NCBI GenBank assembly: GCA_011009095.1
Contig: VTPC01089971.1
Coordinates: forward strand, 416,969 to 480,968
Source of the DNA: Ignelater luminosus
Taxonomy: Eukaryota; Arthropoda; Insecta; Coleoptera; Elateridae
Direction: 5' to 3'
Length of the DNA: 64,000 nt
Within the stretch, counting starts at the first letter, position 1, and every line of letters begins with the position of its first letter. Positions 47,446 to 59,563 of this stretch are shown one piece after another. A model generated the notes under the pieces. It saw only the letters and a program-made list of their open reading frames with translations, ran no database searches and was not told where the DNA came from. The position numbers and the translations under genes are program-made.

Positions 47446-50400
47446 CCAAAAAAATCGTATTCTGAGGTCAAATTGGATTCTCTGGAACCATGGAACCTAC
47501 ATTGGTTCCGCAACTTAAAATGAAATAAACATTATAAATCTCCAGCCTCTCTCTAGTTTCTTAAAACAGTAAACAATTCTTTACACACAAAATCAAATAA
47601 TATCTTTGTTACTAGAAGTCAGGATTCCATCGTTGCGATACCTAAATAATGCTTATCAAACAAAACAAAGCTTATATAAATAAGAACACTAAAATTAAAC
47701 TACATGAGTTAATTATCATACTTTGAAATAATAAAAAAAAGTAAACTATCTATAAAAAAGGAATCAAAATGATATGAATAAATAAATAAATTAAGGCTTT
47801 GCAAACATCAAATAAAAGAATTACATTATTACCCATAGTTGGATCTGAAAGACCCGTTTAGTAAATGCATTTAAAAACCTTTAAAGCAGCACAAAAGAAT
47901 CATTAAATAAACATCTCGAAAAACAAAGTTAAACATGATTTAAAACCATTATAAATTTAAAACATACGACATTGTGTTAATTAATACTTCAAATAGAAGT
48001 ATCGAAAGATTATTCTAAAATTTAAGCAACCTATTATTGCGCTAGATTTTCTGGAAAAGTTAATCATAAAAAGATACCTTACCTAAGGTTTAAAAATTAA
48101 TCATTTTATGATAAATACTCAAAATATTTAAACAAAGAGACGATTAATAGAGACAAATATATAACATAAATAAACAATCCCCACACTAACTAGGAAGGTT
48201 CCTGAATTTCGACAACGTTTTCAAATCCATAGAACTCGAACGTCAAGAAGGCATGATTATATTCACAATAAATTTTAAAACACTAAAATTTTCACAAAGC
48301 ACCAAACTTTAATTTTAACAAAGAGAATACCAATTTTTCCATCAGACACTGGCGATGAGATGATGTTTTCACCAACCAGGGAAGATAACGAAGGTAGCGG
48401 AGTCGTCGAACACAATACATAACGGCAGTTTCTCAAAATAACTGTTTGAGCAACAAACAGGAAAAAAATATCAGAACTAAATGACTTCGAACCGTGGACA
48501 CCGACACGGTCATTCCTTTACACAATCTCTCAACAGAGGACTGAATACGATGAAACTATTCACCTTACACACATTAGAAAGTTAATTGGGTTGAACCCTT
48601 CCGCTTATAAGGGGCCTTTCCTCTAGGATTAACGAAAATGCAACAAATGCAGGCACAAAAACAAACTTATAGCAACTTAAAATTGGAATTAAACACGGTG
48701 GCGTCCAGAGCAGAAGTAAGAAGTACTAAACTGAACATTTTACAAAGGTATGTTTTAAACATCCTGGGTAGCTATGGGAAATAACTTTCTTTTTGTATTT
48801 TCTCTACTCTACCCAACGGCTCTAAAAATCGGACTTTCGTAAAATTATATCAGCACACTAAATTAAAGAAACCAGTATACTGTTTGATATTGAATTGATT
48901 GGAATGTCTCTTGGAATTAACCACTAAGCAAAATCTCACGTTTGTTTCAGGCTGTTCTACTCTCCAAATATCTATAATTTTAATTAATGATTCATTACTA
49001 TCGCTGATCCTGTAAAATAAGCAACATCAATTGTTGGAAGTGTTCTTCAAACACATCTCCATTCATACCTTCGTGATAATCTTTATTGTGTTTGGATTCA
49101 AATACCTACCGAAGATTCTCTTCTACAAAATACTTCCAATAATACAATTATAGGTAGTCGTTTTTTTTTCTAAAATAATGTATTTTTTTTCAATCTTCTT
49201 CATTATTGTTGGTAATATGAAAATTATATTACCATTATTAGGGTTTTGAAACAAACAGAAAATTTTATCAAGAGTGACATTTTGTTCTAACACCAATAAC
49301 AAAAAAGATTTTCCTCTTGTACACTTAATCCGGAGACATACTGTATATGAAGAGCATTTAATAAAACTACAATTATAGGAAGATTGGTGTGTTTTTCATT
49401 ATTCAATTGACGCACAGAAATAAAATTTGCTACTAATTTAGGTACAAAAAGAGCTTAACTATTTGTTCAGTTAAGTGGAATCAAACTCGAAAGCTAAGAT
49501 TTTGATGATAAAACATGCAAAGCAATGTTCGAAAGCAAATAAAAATAATCGAATCTCAAAAGATAATTATACATTCATTTCTAATTCACAACCATTTCTT
49601 TTGCTACAATTAAGAGCAATAGCTAAAAATAGTAATTTGATTATATAAATTAAAAAAAGGTTTTTAGTGCCCCTCTTAGCAGTTTTTAATTAAATAAATG
49701 AACATTTTAGTGGCTATTTATATATGTTTCCTACAAGCTAAAATATAAATAAATATGCTCTGCAAAAGTTGTACATGTTCTTTCTGTTACTGACTTGAAT
49801 TGAGTTCTGAATTTTCACAAAAGAAACAATTTTCCTTTCCGTTATGTGTCACACAAAAATGTGCACACGATGAAATGTTTAATAAAAATTGCTTTCTAAG
49901 AAAACCTAAAATGTGACACAATTGTTTTTGTTATTGAGATTTATAATGCTTAATTAAAGAATATTTTGAGACATTTTCTAAATTCCATGCCATGGAATTT
50001 AATTTAACGGCGAAATGTCGAAAACCTGATAAGCAGTTTAGCACCACCACACAGCAAATTTCTCATTTTTGTGTACTTTCGACGTATAAAAAAACCCTTA
50101 TAGAAAATGACAAATTTATTGGGGCGGAATAAAAATAAATGACTTCCGTATAAAAGTATTTACGAGTAAGTATATTCTCATTTTTGTAAATTTGTGTCTG
50201 ATTTATTGCTGATTCGGTATTAAAATTAGGTAGTAAACACATAAGCTATGTATGTCCTTGTTAATACGTATACATAAAACAAATTGCTTATAAAGGTTAC
50301 GCTCAGTTACGCTTATATAACGTCTATAAAAGACTCACTGTTCTTTTTATGACAAATTTTAGTACTCTTCGCAACAAAGTGACATTTTGTAAAGACATCA

Positions 50401-50869
50401 TTGTAATATTTTTGTGGTTATCTACTTCAGTGCAATAAGAGGTTGATTATTGTTTGAAGTACTGAAACATATTAATTAATAACTATTATATTCTACAAAT
50501 TTGCATTCAACAATTCACATCACATATTTGTAATTTAAAGTTTTAAAAACATTCATAATTCATAACCAAAATATCAGTACGATTTATAATATCACAGTTC
50601 ATTCTATTGCAGGTGTATACAATTAAAGAACAATATACTGTTTGACACTCAACAACCACCGGTATATATATTTTTGCAAAAAACAAAAAAATCACAATAT
50701 TTTGTTTTTGTTTTATGGCCATAACTATCTTATTACTACCCAAGTAACACACAATAATATAGTAATATTCTCAGAAAATATTATAATTAACATTAAATGT
50801 AACATTTTTAAATATTTCGTTTATATTATCTGAAAATATATTACTTTTTATAATATTTCTTCTTTATAT

Positions 50870-51298
50870 TGTAGTGTCTCACGCTTTTTAAGGAATTTTA
50901 AGAACATTGACTTCTACGAATAATTCCTTGAAGGTATTTTCGAATGTTCGCAAGCTAAAACTTTCATAAAAAAGGGTCTCGTTTTTTGTCTAATTTCTCT
51001 TAAAGAACCTACAGCAATATTTCCTTGAAGATCTAACACAGAATTTCTGTCGAAATTGTCAGAACATCATTATTGTATGTTTTTTACGAAGACTACAGAA
51101 CTCCGCCCTTTGCATGCGCTAGTTATATAAAAAGCTTGTCAACATTTTACAGACTCTCTTAGTGTTTAAAACTCAGCCAGACATCATTATCATTATAGTT
51201 CGCACAAAATTCAACAACACAGTTCCTCGATAGTTAACCTGTTTATTAAGTGTTAATAAATAATGTTAACTATTTTATACTTTTATTTATTATAAACA
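50870..51298 (+). promoter_or_regulatory. LTR-like segment with a TATA box, uncertain
   Basis: The stretch could be bounded by TG (50870) and CA (51298) and contains GTTATATAAAAAGC at about 51122, followed roughly 30 bases later by an initiator-like CAGACTC and an AT-rich 3' part. This resembles a solo LTR or core promoter. No 5-bp duplication was found at these borders and no retroelement coding sequence is near, so it may be chance. Confidence 0.2.
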
Positions 51299-52110
51299 AC
51301 GGTAACCTTAATATCCGACCATCTTCAATATGATAGCAACATTTTCTCACAATGTTGAGCGACTATCTGTAGTGAATGAATAATATGTTACTAATATAAA
51401 ATAAATATGTTTAGGTAACATGTTCCTAATACAGCATCAATACTAGATCACGTTGTACAGATGATATTTATTTTACTTATACTAAATTAATAAATGCAAA
51501 ATAGCTTTAGATCTCCGGTTTTATCATATTTATTTATTTATTTGATATCAACAGCAAGTACTATAAATACAGATTATGAAACATATATTATAAAACATAT
51601 AACCATTATTAACTACATTTGAAGAATTCATAGATACAACATAACATTGATGACCTTAATATGAATCTACTACGAAGAGTAGGTCCTGCGTTCTGGTTTT
51701 ATTCAAGCATCAATAGTTAATCTCGAAATTAAAAATACTTCACGGCGTTTTCCATTTTTTTTCTAGATCTTTCACTTTCTTTTATCTAAGAAACATTAAT
51801 AATTAATTAATTAAATAAAACTCTAAAGCCACTTGAATATACTAGAGAAAATGCAATATTTCTTGGCAGACGTTCTCTTGCTGCAGACAACTACAAGCCG
51901 AACGTTTTTAAGTTAGTTCATACTTACTTAATTGCAGTATCTACTGAAAACAAAATCAAATAAAAGTCTGTAACAATTTATTATTGATTAAAAGCAATTA
52001 AAAGTTATTATACAGTAGTTATTATTATAAGACTCGACAAAAAATAACTGAAGATAACAATAAAAGCCAAATAACTGTGAAATATAGAAACATATTTTTA
52101 GTAAGTTACA

Positions 52111-52383
52111 ATGTTTATTACGTTTGTTACCACTGTAGGTAAATTAATGCACTTAATTATTTTCCAAAAACATTTCGTCGAAGACTCTGATCTTGAAGAC
52201 CTCTGGTTTAGTCATTCATCTGAAGAAGAATATGATAATTTTGTTAAATATTCCATTAAACGTAAAAGAGTAACAAAATTTTTAGATATAAAAGAATATA
52301 GCGATGAAGAGTTTAGAAGGCATTTTCGTCTCAACAGAAATACAGCAAACCTATGTATAGGCAGTAGAGGTAAAATAATATAA
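52111..52383 (+). pseudogene. Harbinger-type transposase N-terminal fragment
   Basis: A 90-codon frame whose second half reads YSDEEFRRHFRLNRNTANLC. This is the helical segment that precedes the DDE domain in HARBI1-like transposases, here preceded by an acidic stretch (SSEEEYDNF). The catalytic part is absent; a CAGGGTG-ended repeat begins 27 bases after the stop. The sequence differs from the two Harbinger copies to the right, so it is another family. It could also be a host domesticated HARBI1-like exon, but nothing supports that. Confidence 0.5.
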
Positions 52384-52409
52384 TACAATACATATACATA
52401 CTATATATA

Positions 52410-52802
52410 CAGGGTGTCTTCAAAAGGTTAGGACATAGCTTAACTGCAGACTCCTAGGATAAAAATAAGAAGATTTAACCCAACTTACCTATATCCAAAA
52501 TCGTCTCGTTAAGTCGGTACAAGACGTAAAAGTTTTTCGTAGGCTTTGATCGATTTTTATAATTTTGTATAGCATGTTTTGTGACTGTAAGTCACGTTTC
52601 TAGATGATTTTGGTCTTCATCAGTAAGTTGTAAGTGTATTAAACAAAAATGTCGCAATACAAATTTGGTGATAACTTTTTAGTGCCTAAGTTGAGAACTT
52701 TTAATTTTTTTCCCCAAAAAAATATTTTCTTAAAAAACATTTTTTGTATCTTTGTAATTTTTGATAATTCTTAAGGTTTATCCACAAAAAAATAAAACCT
52801 AA
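52410..52802 (+). mobile_element. One-ended relic of a CAGGGTG transposon
   Basis: Starts after TATATA with CAGGGTGTCTTCAAAAGG and continues as non-coding DNA to the 3' edge of the truncated Harbinger gene. No inverted partner was found, so only the 5' end is supported and the right limit is approximate. Confidence 0.4.
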
Positions 52803-53523
52803 TTAGATGTTCAAAACACCGCCATCGTATATCAATCCAGGGTAGCCTACGAATACATCCCCAATTTGTATATCATTTTCGTACACCACGTGTAACTGAA
52901 ACATAGATAATGTAGTAATTAGAGCATTAAAGCAGTAAAGTAAGTTATTACCTGTATAGAATAATATTCTTTTCTATTCATATAGGGTTCGGGATCAGTT
53001 GATGGCTTATTTATTTTTATATGTGAGCCGTCAATAACGCCAACAACTTCTGGTAAGCCATTCCGACGAAAATACTGGTCAAGTTGTTTTTTTCGTCTAA
53101 TGATGGCCACACCATTGTTTGCGCTGATAAATTGCTGCTGAAATATGCTAGTCTTCTAATTATTCTAAATAATCGGTTAATTGTTACATCAAATCTATCA
53201 GCAACATCTCTAAACGATACCGTTTGATGGCCCACATACCATAAAAATATCAAGGTTTTGTTTTAATGCGGTTAGTTTCCCACACCGCCTTGAACGTCTT
53301 TTGTAGTGGTTACTACTTCATACTAAGTTGCTAAAGATTCAACTCTAAAATGTTTAATAAACTCTTCCTGGTACCTAGAAATTGTCTCCTCAAAATAACT
53401 TTTGCTTCTAGGTCTCTCTCGGTCTTTAAATAATTCTTCCAAATCACCTTCACTTGATTTTGAATCAGAAATCGAAGAATTGTCATCGCTCGAAATGTCA
53501 CTCGTATCGAAATTTTCGCTCAT
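52803..53523 (-). pseudogene. Harbinger transposase, copy on minus strand, 3' truncated
   Basis: Starts MSENFDTSD at 53523 and runs leftward through an acidic Ser-rich leader, EETISRYQEEFIKHFRVESLAT, a frameshift/stop near 53325, then LIFLWYVGHQTVSFRDVADRF, FRIIRR, QYFRRNGLPEVVGVIDGSHI (first catalytic Asp in IDGSHI) and YYSIQ. An intron follows (donor at 52951, acceptor TTTCAG ending at 52896) and the second exon gives LHVVYENDIQIGDVFVGYPG then IYDGGV, corresponding to the IHDSR site of the intact gene, before TAA at 52805-52803. The final third with the catalytic Glu is gone. The intron position equals that of the plus-strand copy. Confidence 0.82.
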
Positions 53524-53747
53524 TTCTAACTTTAACACAAATAACAAAAGAATAACAAAATACCAATAACAAAAAAATAAAAAAACACGAATAAAAAAAG
53601 AATAATAAAACACAAACAAAAAAGTTAATAACAACTACAAACTAACATAGAAAGAAAAGAGATAACAAACTAAAACACACTTCGCATACCAACGGACTAC
53701 GAATGATTAAAACGTTTCTGGATTTGTTCTTTCCGGTTCCCTTTAAA

Positions 53748-53932
53748 GGCTTGATCCAACACAAATCCCAAACTATTCGTGACAGTCACGAGTGTGCGCA
53801 GATCAAGTTTGTTCGTTCCAACAACTCCGATAGCAGTCTAAAATTGGTAGTTCGTTGTTCCAACAAACTGCGGACTACAATTTCAAACCAGTTGCTGTAG
53901 TCAAAACAGTTTGAGGATTTTTAGCAAACTCC
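53748..53932 (+). repeat. Left TIR of the Harbinger element
   Basis: Diverged inverted match to about 57435-57620. Confidence 0.78.
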
Positions 53933-54107
53933 GGTTTGGCGTCTGCGCAGTTGATTTACAAGTAAAAAACCTTATCTGTTTGAAATTGTTTGGATTACCT
54001 GCATAATCTCAAATAACAGCATAAATATTATTACGATTAGCGCGTTGGATAGATATTTTGTGTTGCGTTATTTCCGTTTGTACTTTATTTCAATAATTTA
54101 TTTTTGC

Positions 54108-55277
54108 ATGAACAATTTCGATATAATTGATAATATGAGTGATTATGAAAGCGACGAGAATACATCAGTTTCTGATTCAGAATCTAGTAAAGACGATTTA
54201 GAGGAATTATTGCATGAAAGGGCAAGACCGAGAAATGAAACTTTTTCGAGGAAACTGTTCCTCAAGAACAAGAAGAGTTTCTTGAGTACTTCAGAATAAC
54301 TCGACATGTTGCCGAATCCTTGGCTACTGAATTTGAAAGTAGTGAATACTACAAGCAACATTCAGGGCAGTATAGTAAATTTTTAATATTCTTATGATAT
54401 GTGGGCCATCAAACAACGTCATTTAGAGATGTGGCTGACAGATTTAACATAACAATAAGCAGTCTGTATAGAATTGTTAGAAGAGTAACATATTTTCTAA
54501 GCAATTTGTCACCACGAATAATAATTTGCCCGTCATTTCATGAAAAAAATGAAATAGAACAACATTTTCGTCATAACGGGTTTCCAGGCGTTGTGGAACT
54601 TATGGATGGTTCGCACATAAAGATGGATAAACCATCGACTGATCCGGAATCGTATGTGAACAGAAAAGGGTATTACTCGATACAGGTGATACATTGTGTT
54701 TGTTTTTTATGGTTAATACCATTAATTACTTATAATGTTATTATGTTTCAGTTGCAAGTAGTCTGTGATCATAACATGCGAATAATGGATGTATATGTTG
54801 GTTACCCTGGATCAATACATGACAGTCGCATGTTCAGAACTTTCCCACTAGCAGAAACTTTGCTGCAAGAAAAATGTTAAGATTTGTACAGGTAATAGTG
54901 GATACTCTCTGTTACCTTACCTATTAACACCTTTTAAAGATTGGGATCATTTAACTAGGGCGCAAACAACTTACAATTTAAAAAGATCAAAAAATAGATA
55001 TATTATTGAACATTGTTTCGGTTTGTTGAAACAAAAGTTTCGACAATTGTATCATATTAAATTAAGATCAAGTGCCGATATCGTACATTTAATAAGAGTA
55101 TGCTGTGTCCTGCACAACTTGGCACTAGAAGATGAGCTTCATCCGCAAGATGCTGAAGAAGGTAATGTTGAATTTCCACTACAGCAACCGGAGGAAGTAA
55201 ATGATCCAGCAAACAAAAGAGACGATCGAAGGGGTAGGCAACGTCGTGATCGAGTAGTACAGACATTGGCGTACTAA
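54108..55277 (+). pseudogene. Harbinger transposase (HARBI1-like), complete length but broken
   Basis: Starts MNNFDIIDNMSDYESDEN with an acidic leader like the minus-strand copy. A frameshift near 54242 separates it from EFLEYFRITRHVAESLATEF. TGA replaces Trp in LIFL*YVGHQ (54397-54399). Next come TTSFRDVADRFN, RHNGFPGVVELMDGSHIKM (first Asp) and YYSIQ, then a 66-base intron (54686-54751, GT..AG), LQVVCDHNMRI, YVGYPGSIHDSRMF (second Asp), a frameshift in an A run near 54870, GYSLLPYLLTPF, RYIIEHCFGLLKQKF (catalytic Glu) and an Arg-rich C-terminus ending QTLAY. All three DDE residues survive, so the lesions (two frameshifts, one nonsense) are what disable it. Nuclear DDE nuclease by family knowledge. 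Confidence 0.88.
54686..54751 (+). other. Intron in the Harbinger transposase gene
   Basis: ATACAG|GTGATA to TTTCAG|TTGCAA. Removing it joins YYSIQ to LQVVCDHN in frame. The minus-strand copy has an intron at the same point (52951-52896). Confidence 0.82.
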
Positions 55278-55640
55278 TATAAATATAGCAACTGTTATTA
55301 AATTTTTTATTTCTGGCAAACATGTATTTGTTTGTATATAAAAGTATTAAATAAAACATAAGTTAAAATAAATTATTTTATTTTAATATGAAACATTCAA
55401 CAACATCCTATTAGCTAAAAAATTCTAATTCTAAACTATAATAAAATCTTAACTACTACTATACTAGAAATAAAATAAAAAAAATCTTGTTAGCTATAAA
55501 ATTTTAAAAAATAAATTTACCAGTACAATATAACCAAATATTAATAATTATTAATTCTTATTGAATGAATTTTTGGTTTTGAATACATCATTCATAAATG
55601 TGGAGCCAAAAATTCCACCAAGTGAACAAAATAAATAGTA
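55278..55640. other. Inner non-coding part of the Harbinger element
   Basis: AT-rich sequence after the transposase stop, up to the gap; ATTAAATAAAAC near 55346 may be a polyadenylation region. Nothing else seen. Confidence 0.4.
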
Positions 55641-56040
55641 NNNNNNNNNNNNNNNNNNNNNNNNNNNNNNNNNNNNNNNNNNNNNNNNNNNNNNNNNNNN
55701 NNNNNNNNNNNNNNNNNNNNNNNNNNNNNNNNNNNNNNNNNNNNNNNNNNNNNNNNNNNNNNNNNNNNNNNNNNNNNNNNNNNNNNNNNNNNNNNNNNNN
55801 NNNNNNNNNNNNNNNNNNNNNNNNNNNNNNNNNNNNNNNNNNNNNNNNNNNNNNNNNNNNNNNNNNNNNNNNNNNNNNNNNNNNNNNNNNNNNNNNNNNN
55901 NNNNNNNNNNNNNNNNNNNNNNNNNNNNNNNNNNNNNNNNNNNNNNNNNNNNNNNNNNNNNNNNNNNNNNNNNNNNNNNNNNNNNNNNNNNNNNNNNNNN
56001 NNNNNNNNNNNNNNNNNNNNNNNNNNNNNNNNNNNNNNNN
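55641..56040. other. Assembly gap
   Basis: Exactly 400 N. True content and length unknown. Any open frame spanning it is an artefact. Confidence 0.99.
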
Positions 56041-56177
56041 GCCAGATAGTGCTAGCTGTTTTTCACATTTTCTCGAAAACGGAGCAATATAGAAACAATT
56101 TTTACTAGAATTTTCTATTTCAAATGACTTTTCCTATCACCTGTTTCACGGAGTACTATTAGTTTACTAACACCCTG
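56041..56177 (-). mobile_element. End of a transposon nested in the Harbinger element
   Basis: The sequence right of the gap ends ACTAACACCCTG followed by TATATG, the inverted form of the CAGGGTG terminus with TA flank seen elsewhere here. The rest of the insertion must lie in the gap. Confidence 0.5.
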
Positions 56178-56303
56178 TATATGTAGTACATATACAAAAA
56201 CCTATAATAAAACCTTAACTTACTGGAGTAGAGAAGACTTGCAACTGCATGAACTGGAAACAAAACAAATTGTTTAAACAGAAATTAAAATAGAATGAAT
56301 AAC

Positions 56304-57112
56304 TTACCTTTTGTTTACTAGCATATTATTTCTCTCTTCTATCAATTCATTTTTTCTTCTCATTTGTTCGAGCCGTTGCTTATCAATTTCTAATTTTTCA
56401 CGAGCTATCCTTAAATTTTCTTTATAATTTTCTTTTCTATCCATTCGCATTTGCTCTAAAACGGAATTCTTCTTAATACGGTTGCTCGTTTTAGGCGTTT
56501 TTATTGTAAGCATCGAGGACCTTGTGGGGTTTACCAACTCATCAAAGCTACTTGACGTTGTAAATATATTATCCAACTCGTTATTCAAGTTGGATGTAGA
56601 TGGTACAGCTACATCGTTTGGCATTGTAATTGTACTTACAGTTGCTGAAGACAATACTACCGGAGGTAGATTTTTTTTGCCAAAGATTTCCTCCATCTCA
56701 CTTATAAATTCAAAGTTCTTTCTGCCCCTTCCAGTCTTTGTTGCTGTCAATGTATTTTTTATAATTGCGATTTACAACTCGCTAACGATTTTCGCAATTT
56801 GACGTCGTGATTTTAATTTTAAAAACCTTATTTAATTCGTCTGAGATTACCTCCCACAGCTTCTTCATCTTCCTTATTTTGATGAAGCCCACTTGTTTTT
56901 TATACTTCCGATATAGCGTTATTAATGCTTTTGTCTGGTTCTGCGTCCAAGATGTGTACTCGTTACTTTCATTACTCTGTTCAATTTTCATATTAAGAAT
57001 TCGTGGCTCCACATTTAGAGATGATGAATCCAAAAATTCATTCAGTCCTAAAAATAAAAATGAATGGTCACGGAAATTAATTCAAGATTATTTATAAAAA
57101 CGTACCTTCCAT
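56304..57112 (-). pseudogene. Harbinger Myb/SANT-like accessory protein, broken
   Basis: The second Harbinger gene, which in this superfamily helps the transposase bind DNA and enter the nucleus. The likely start is ATGGAAG at 57112-57106, followed by GTACGT (donor 57105) and a 58-base intron ending TTTTTAG at 57048; the join gives MEGLNEFLDSSSLNVEPR. Next come SWTQNQTKALITLYRKYKKQ and MKKLWEVISDELN, the SANT/trihelix-type helices. A Trp-to-TAG change follows NCENR (family pattern NRWR), then VVNRNYKKYID and a frameshift into KTGRGRKNFEFISEMEEIFG. The rest is a Ser/Thr-rich middle and a charged coiled-coil C-terminus (REKLEIDKQRLEQMRRKNEL), stop at 56306-56304. It converges on the transposase gene. 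Confidence 0.8.
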
Positions 57113-57434
57113 ATTCCTTGTTCTCAATTGTTAAGAGAAAACAAACCTTTTATATACAACAACCACAATAACAACAGTTCAAAACACATATATGTGCGAA
57201 CCACGTGCGAAAAGATGAATTTTAAGGTTAGTTTATTTGCAATTTGCAGTTTATGTATATAGACATCTAACTGTGGTAGAATCAACTAATATCCGTTCCA
57301 ATAGAAACAATTTCCAGTTAGTTTCAAACTACAAACCTGCGCATTGGAAAAGTAGGTTAAACCGTCAGGGATTGTTTGTTGGAACAAACCTAAAAAGTCT
57401 AGATGCTAGGTTATTTACGACTGAAGTATGCTGA

Positions 57435-57620
57435 CTCCGAACTTAAAGTTGCAAACAAACCTCAAACTGCTCAAACTATCACAAAACGGTTTAAAACCGT
57501 AGTTTGGAGTTTGTTGGAACAATAATCTCAGATTACAATCCGAGTTGTTAGAACGGACAGAATTTCCTCTGCGCAAACTCGTGACAGTCAGGACAGTTTG
57601 AGATTTATGTTGGAAAAACC
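57435..57620 (-). repeat. Right TIR of the Harbinger element
   Basis: Diverged inverted match to 53748-53932; the inner limit is approximate. Confidence 0.78.
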
Positions 57621-58988
57621 TGATAAGCGCAATGTTGTTGATACCATACAGTCATCTTGAAGTTAGTTTTAAAGTATCAAAAATGATTTATGTCTAGGTA
57701 ATTTTTCTTAGTATTCATACCTAAAACCTTATAAAAATGAAACAAGAGAGTGTAAAATAAGTATAGTCATTTATTTCTATAAAGAGACATAAAAACTTGA
57801 GAGTGTCGATAACCTCTAATACAGTTATACGGATTTCAATCTGCGAATGTAAATTGTACTTACAATGAACATAAGAACAATGAGCAGACATTCATTAAGT
57901 ATAAATGAAGTTAACCAAATGAAAACAATTTTAGAAACAAATGTTATTCTACCATACCAAAGTAATTTTATAATGCGATTTTGTAATGTAATAAAACGTA
58001 ATGTAAGTAATGCATTATAGTGATTATTTTAATATATTTAACATTGTTAGAGGTCTTTCACTAAAAGCATGTAACAAATTGTTTACAATTTATTAAAATT
58101 CATTCTATTAGCGAGTATTACAAACAATAAATAAGTGTGAGGAGGTTTTCAACGTACACTCACATTCATATTATATAAATATAATATAACATAAAGACAG
58201 ATTGCGGTGGTTAGAACAGTCTTAATAAAGCTGTGATGAATATAAGTCCAAACAAGAATTTAAACCATCCTGTTATCGACAAGATAGTGCCTTTTCGAGC
58301 CTTATTGTCCATCAGCACGACAAAGCGTATTTTACCGCTATGACTGTTTAGCTGAAAAGAAGGTGCTCGATTTTGATGACGATATAGGAGACGTTTCGTG
58401 TAACACCGAGATTGTAGTCGTCGAGCGTATTCATTTCAGTTCTGTTCAGTGAATCGGATTATTCACTTAACTGAACTATTTTTATTTTGTTTGTATTAAG
58501 CTGAGTGTAAGTTATATCAAATTGTTTTTCAAAAAAAGAGTCGAAATAATCGATACATCGGAATACAGTGATACTGAATTGTTTCTTAAGTCTTCTCGAG
58601 AGAAATTGACATCCGCACTTTAAAAAAGTTACGATTGAATGAGACTGAATTAAAATCTAAGAAAAATCAAGGTTTAAATTATATTTAATTAATTGATAAA
58701 TTGGTATCTAAGTATACCAAAATAATTGAGCAGCAATGTTCTTTTTCCCTAAAAGGCTGTGTCCCATTTATTCATTATAAGCGGAAAAGAAATTAAAAAA
58801 ATTGGTGTTATCCACATCACTTAGAAATACGTGAATCTAACTTGTCATTGGATCATAAAACCACGCGATTTTTTAAAGACCTTCCTGAAAATTAAGTGGC
58901 GAAAATTAGTGATGAAGAGTTGGTTTTGATCTCGAAATGTAATTGCAATGGATCATTCGGCAAATTAATTTAAATAGACTTTAACAAA
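57621..58988. other. Intergenic or intronic, one hairpin
   Basis: No gene recognised. An imperfect inverted repeat at about 58443-58475 (GTTCAGTGAAT to ATTCACTTAACTGAAC) could fold into a hairpin. Confidence 0.4.
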
Positions 58989-59563
58989 CAGTGGCGTAAC
59001 AATCACCACCCCAATCTCTGTAATGCGGGAGGTGGGTAAAGAAAAGCGACCGCCACAAGATTAATCTCATTGCTTCCATTATTTCCTTTCAACTTTGCAA
59101 TTAATTGTTCGTGCTTTATCGTTTTATCATTATCAGCTTATGAAACAGCAACACTAACTCCAAAAATTGTATTTTTGCAAGTATTAATAAATAACCAGGG
59201 TATGGTTGCACTGGTTCAAATTACGAATCCAAATTACATTCAGAGGAATGTCTTATTATTATTTTTCGATATGTGATTACATAAGTTTTAAATTATAGGA
59301 TATGAAAGAATCTTCGAGACAAAAAAAACCTCTAAACTGCAATATGATAATACATTTCCAAGAAACCTTAATTGTCTTTTCTAGAAATCTATAAACTGAG
59401 AGTGGTCAGTTTCTTAAAGGAAAAGTTTAGACTGCTTATTGTTAATTAAAACTTGTGTCGAATGGGGTGATTTGTATTAACATTTATTTTGTTCTTCATT
59501 TCTTTCGAGAAAGATTGCTCGATTACTAAACTACTTGCTTCTATTTTTTAATTTTTATTAATA

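Larger units (their letters stand above)
45918..52110. other. Intergenic or intronic, mostly featureless
   Basis: AT-rich DNA with the inverted array repeat at 47320-47445 and an LTR-like or promoter-like segment at about 50870-51298, both listed separately. A hairpin (GGTAATAT, short loop, ATATTACC) sits near 49211-49234. Overlapping ORFs at 50543-50833 on both strands look like chance. Confidence 0.4.
53748..57620 (+). mobile_element. PIF/Harbinger transposon with both genes and TIRs
   Basis: TIRs of about 185 bp lie at 53748-53932 and about 57435-57620. The ends read GGCTTGATCCAACACAAATC and, inverted, GGTTTTTCCAACATAAATC; further in CGTGACAGTCACGAG, GTTCCAACAAACT and CAGTTTGAGG recur. 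The interior holds a transposase gene on plus and a Myb/SANT-like gene on minus, facing each other tail to tail, the standard two-gene Harbinger plan. No clean 3-bp target duplication is visible. A 400-N gap and the end of another transposon lie between the genes. Confidence 0.85.

Noticed and set aside
55598..56092. 164-codon frame spanning the N run
   Set aside because: Artefact of the unknown bases in the assembly gap.
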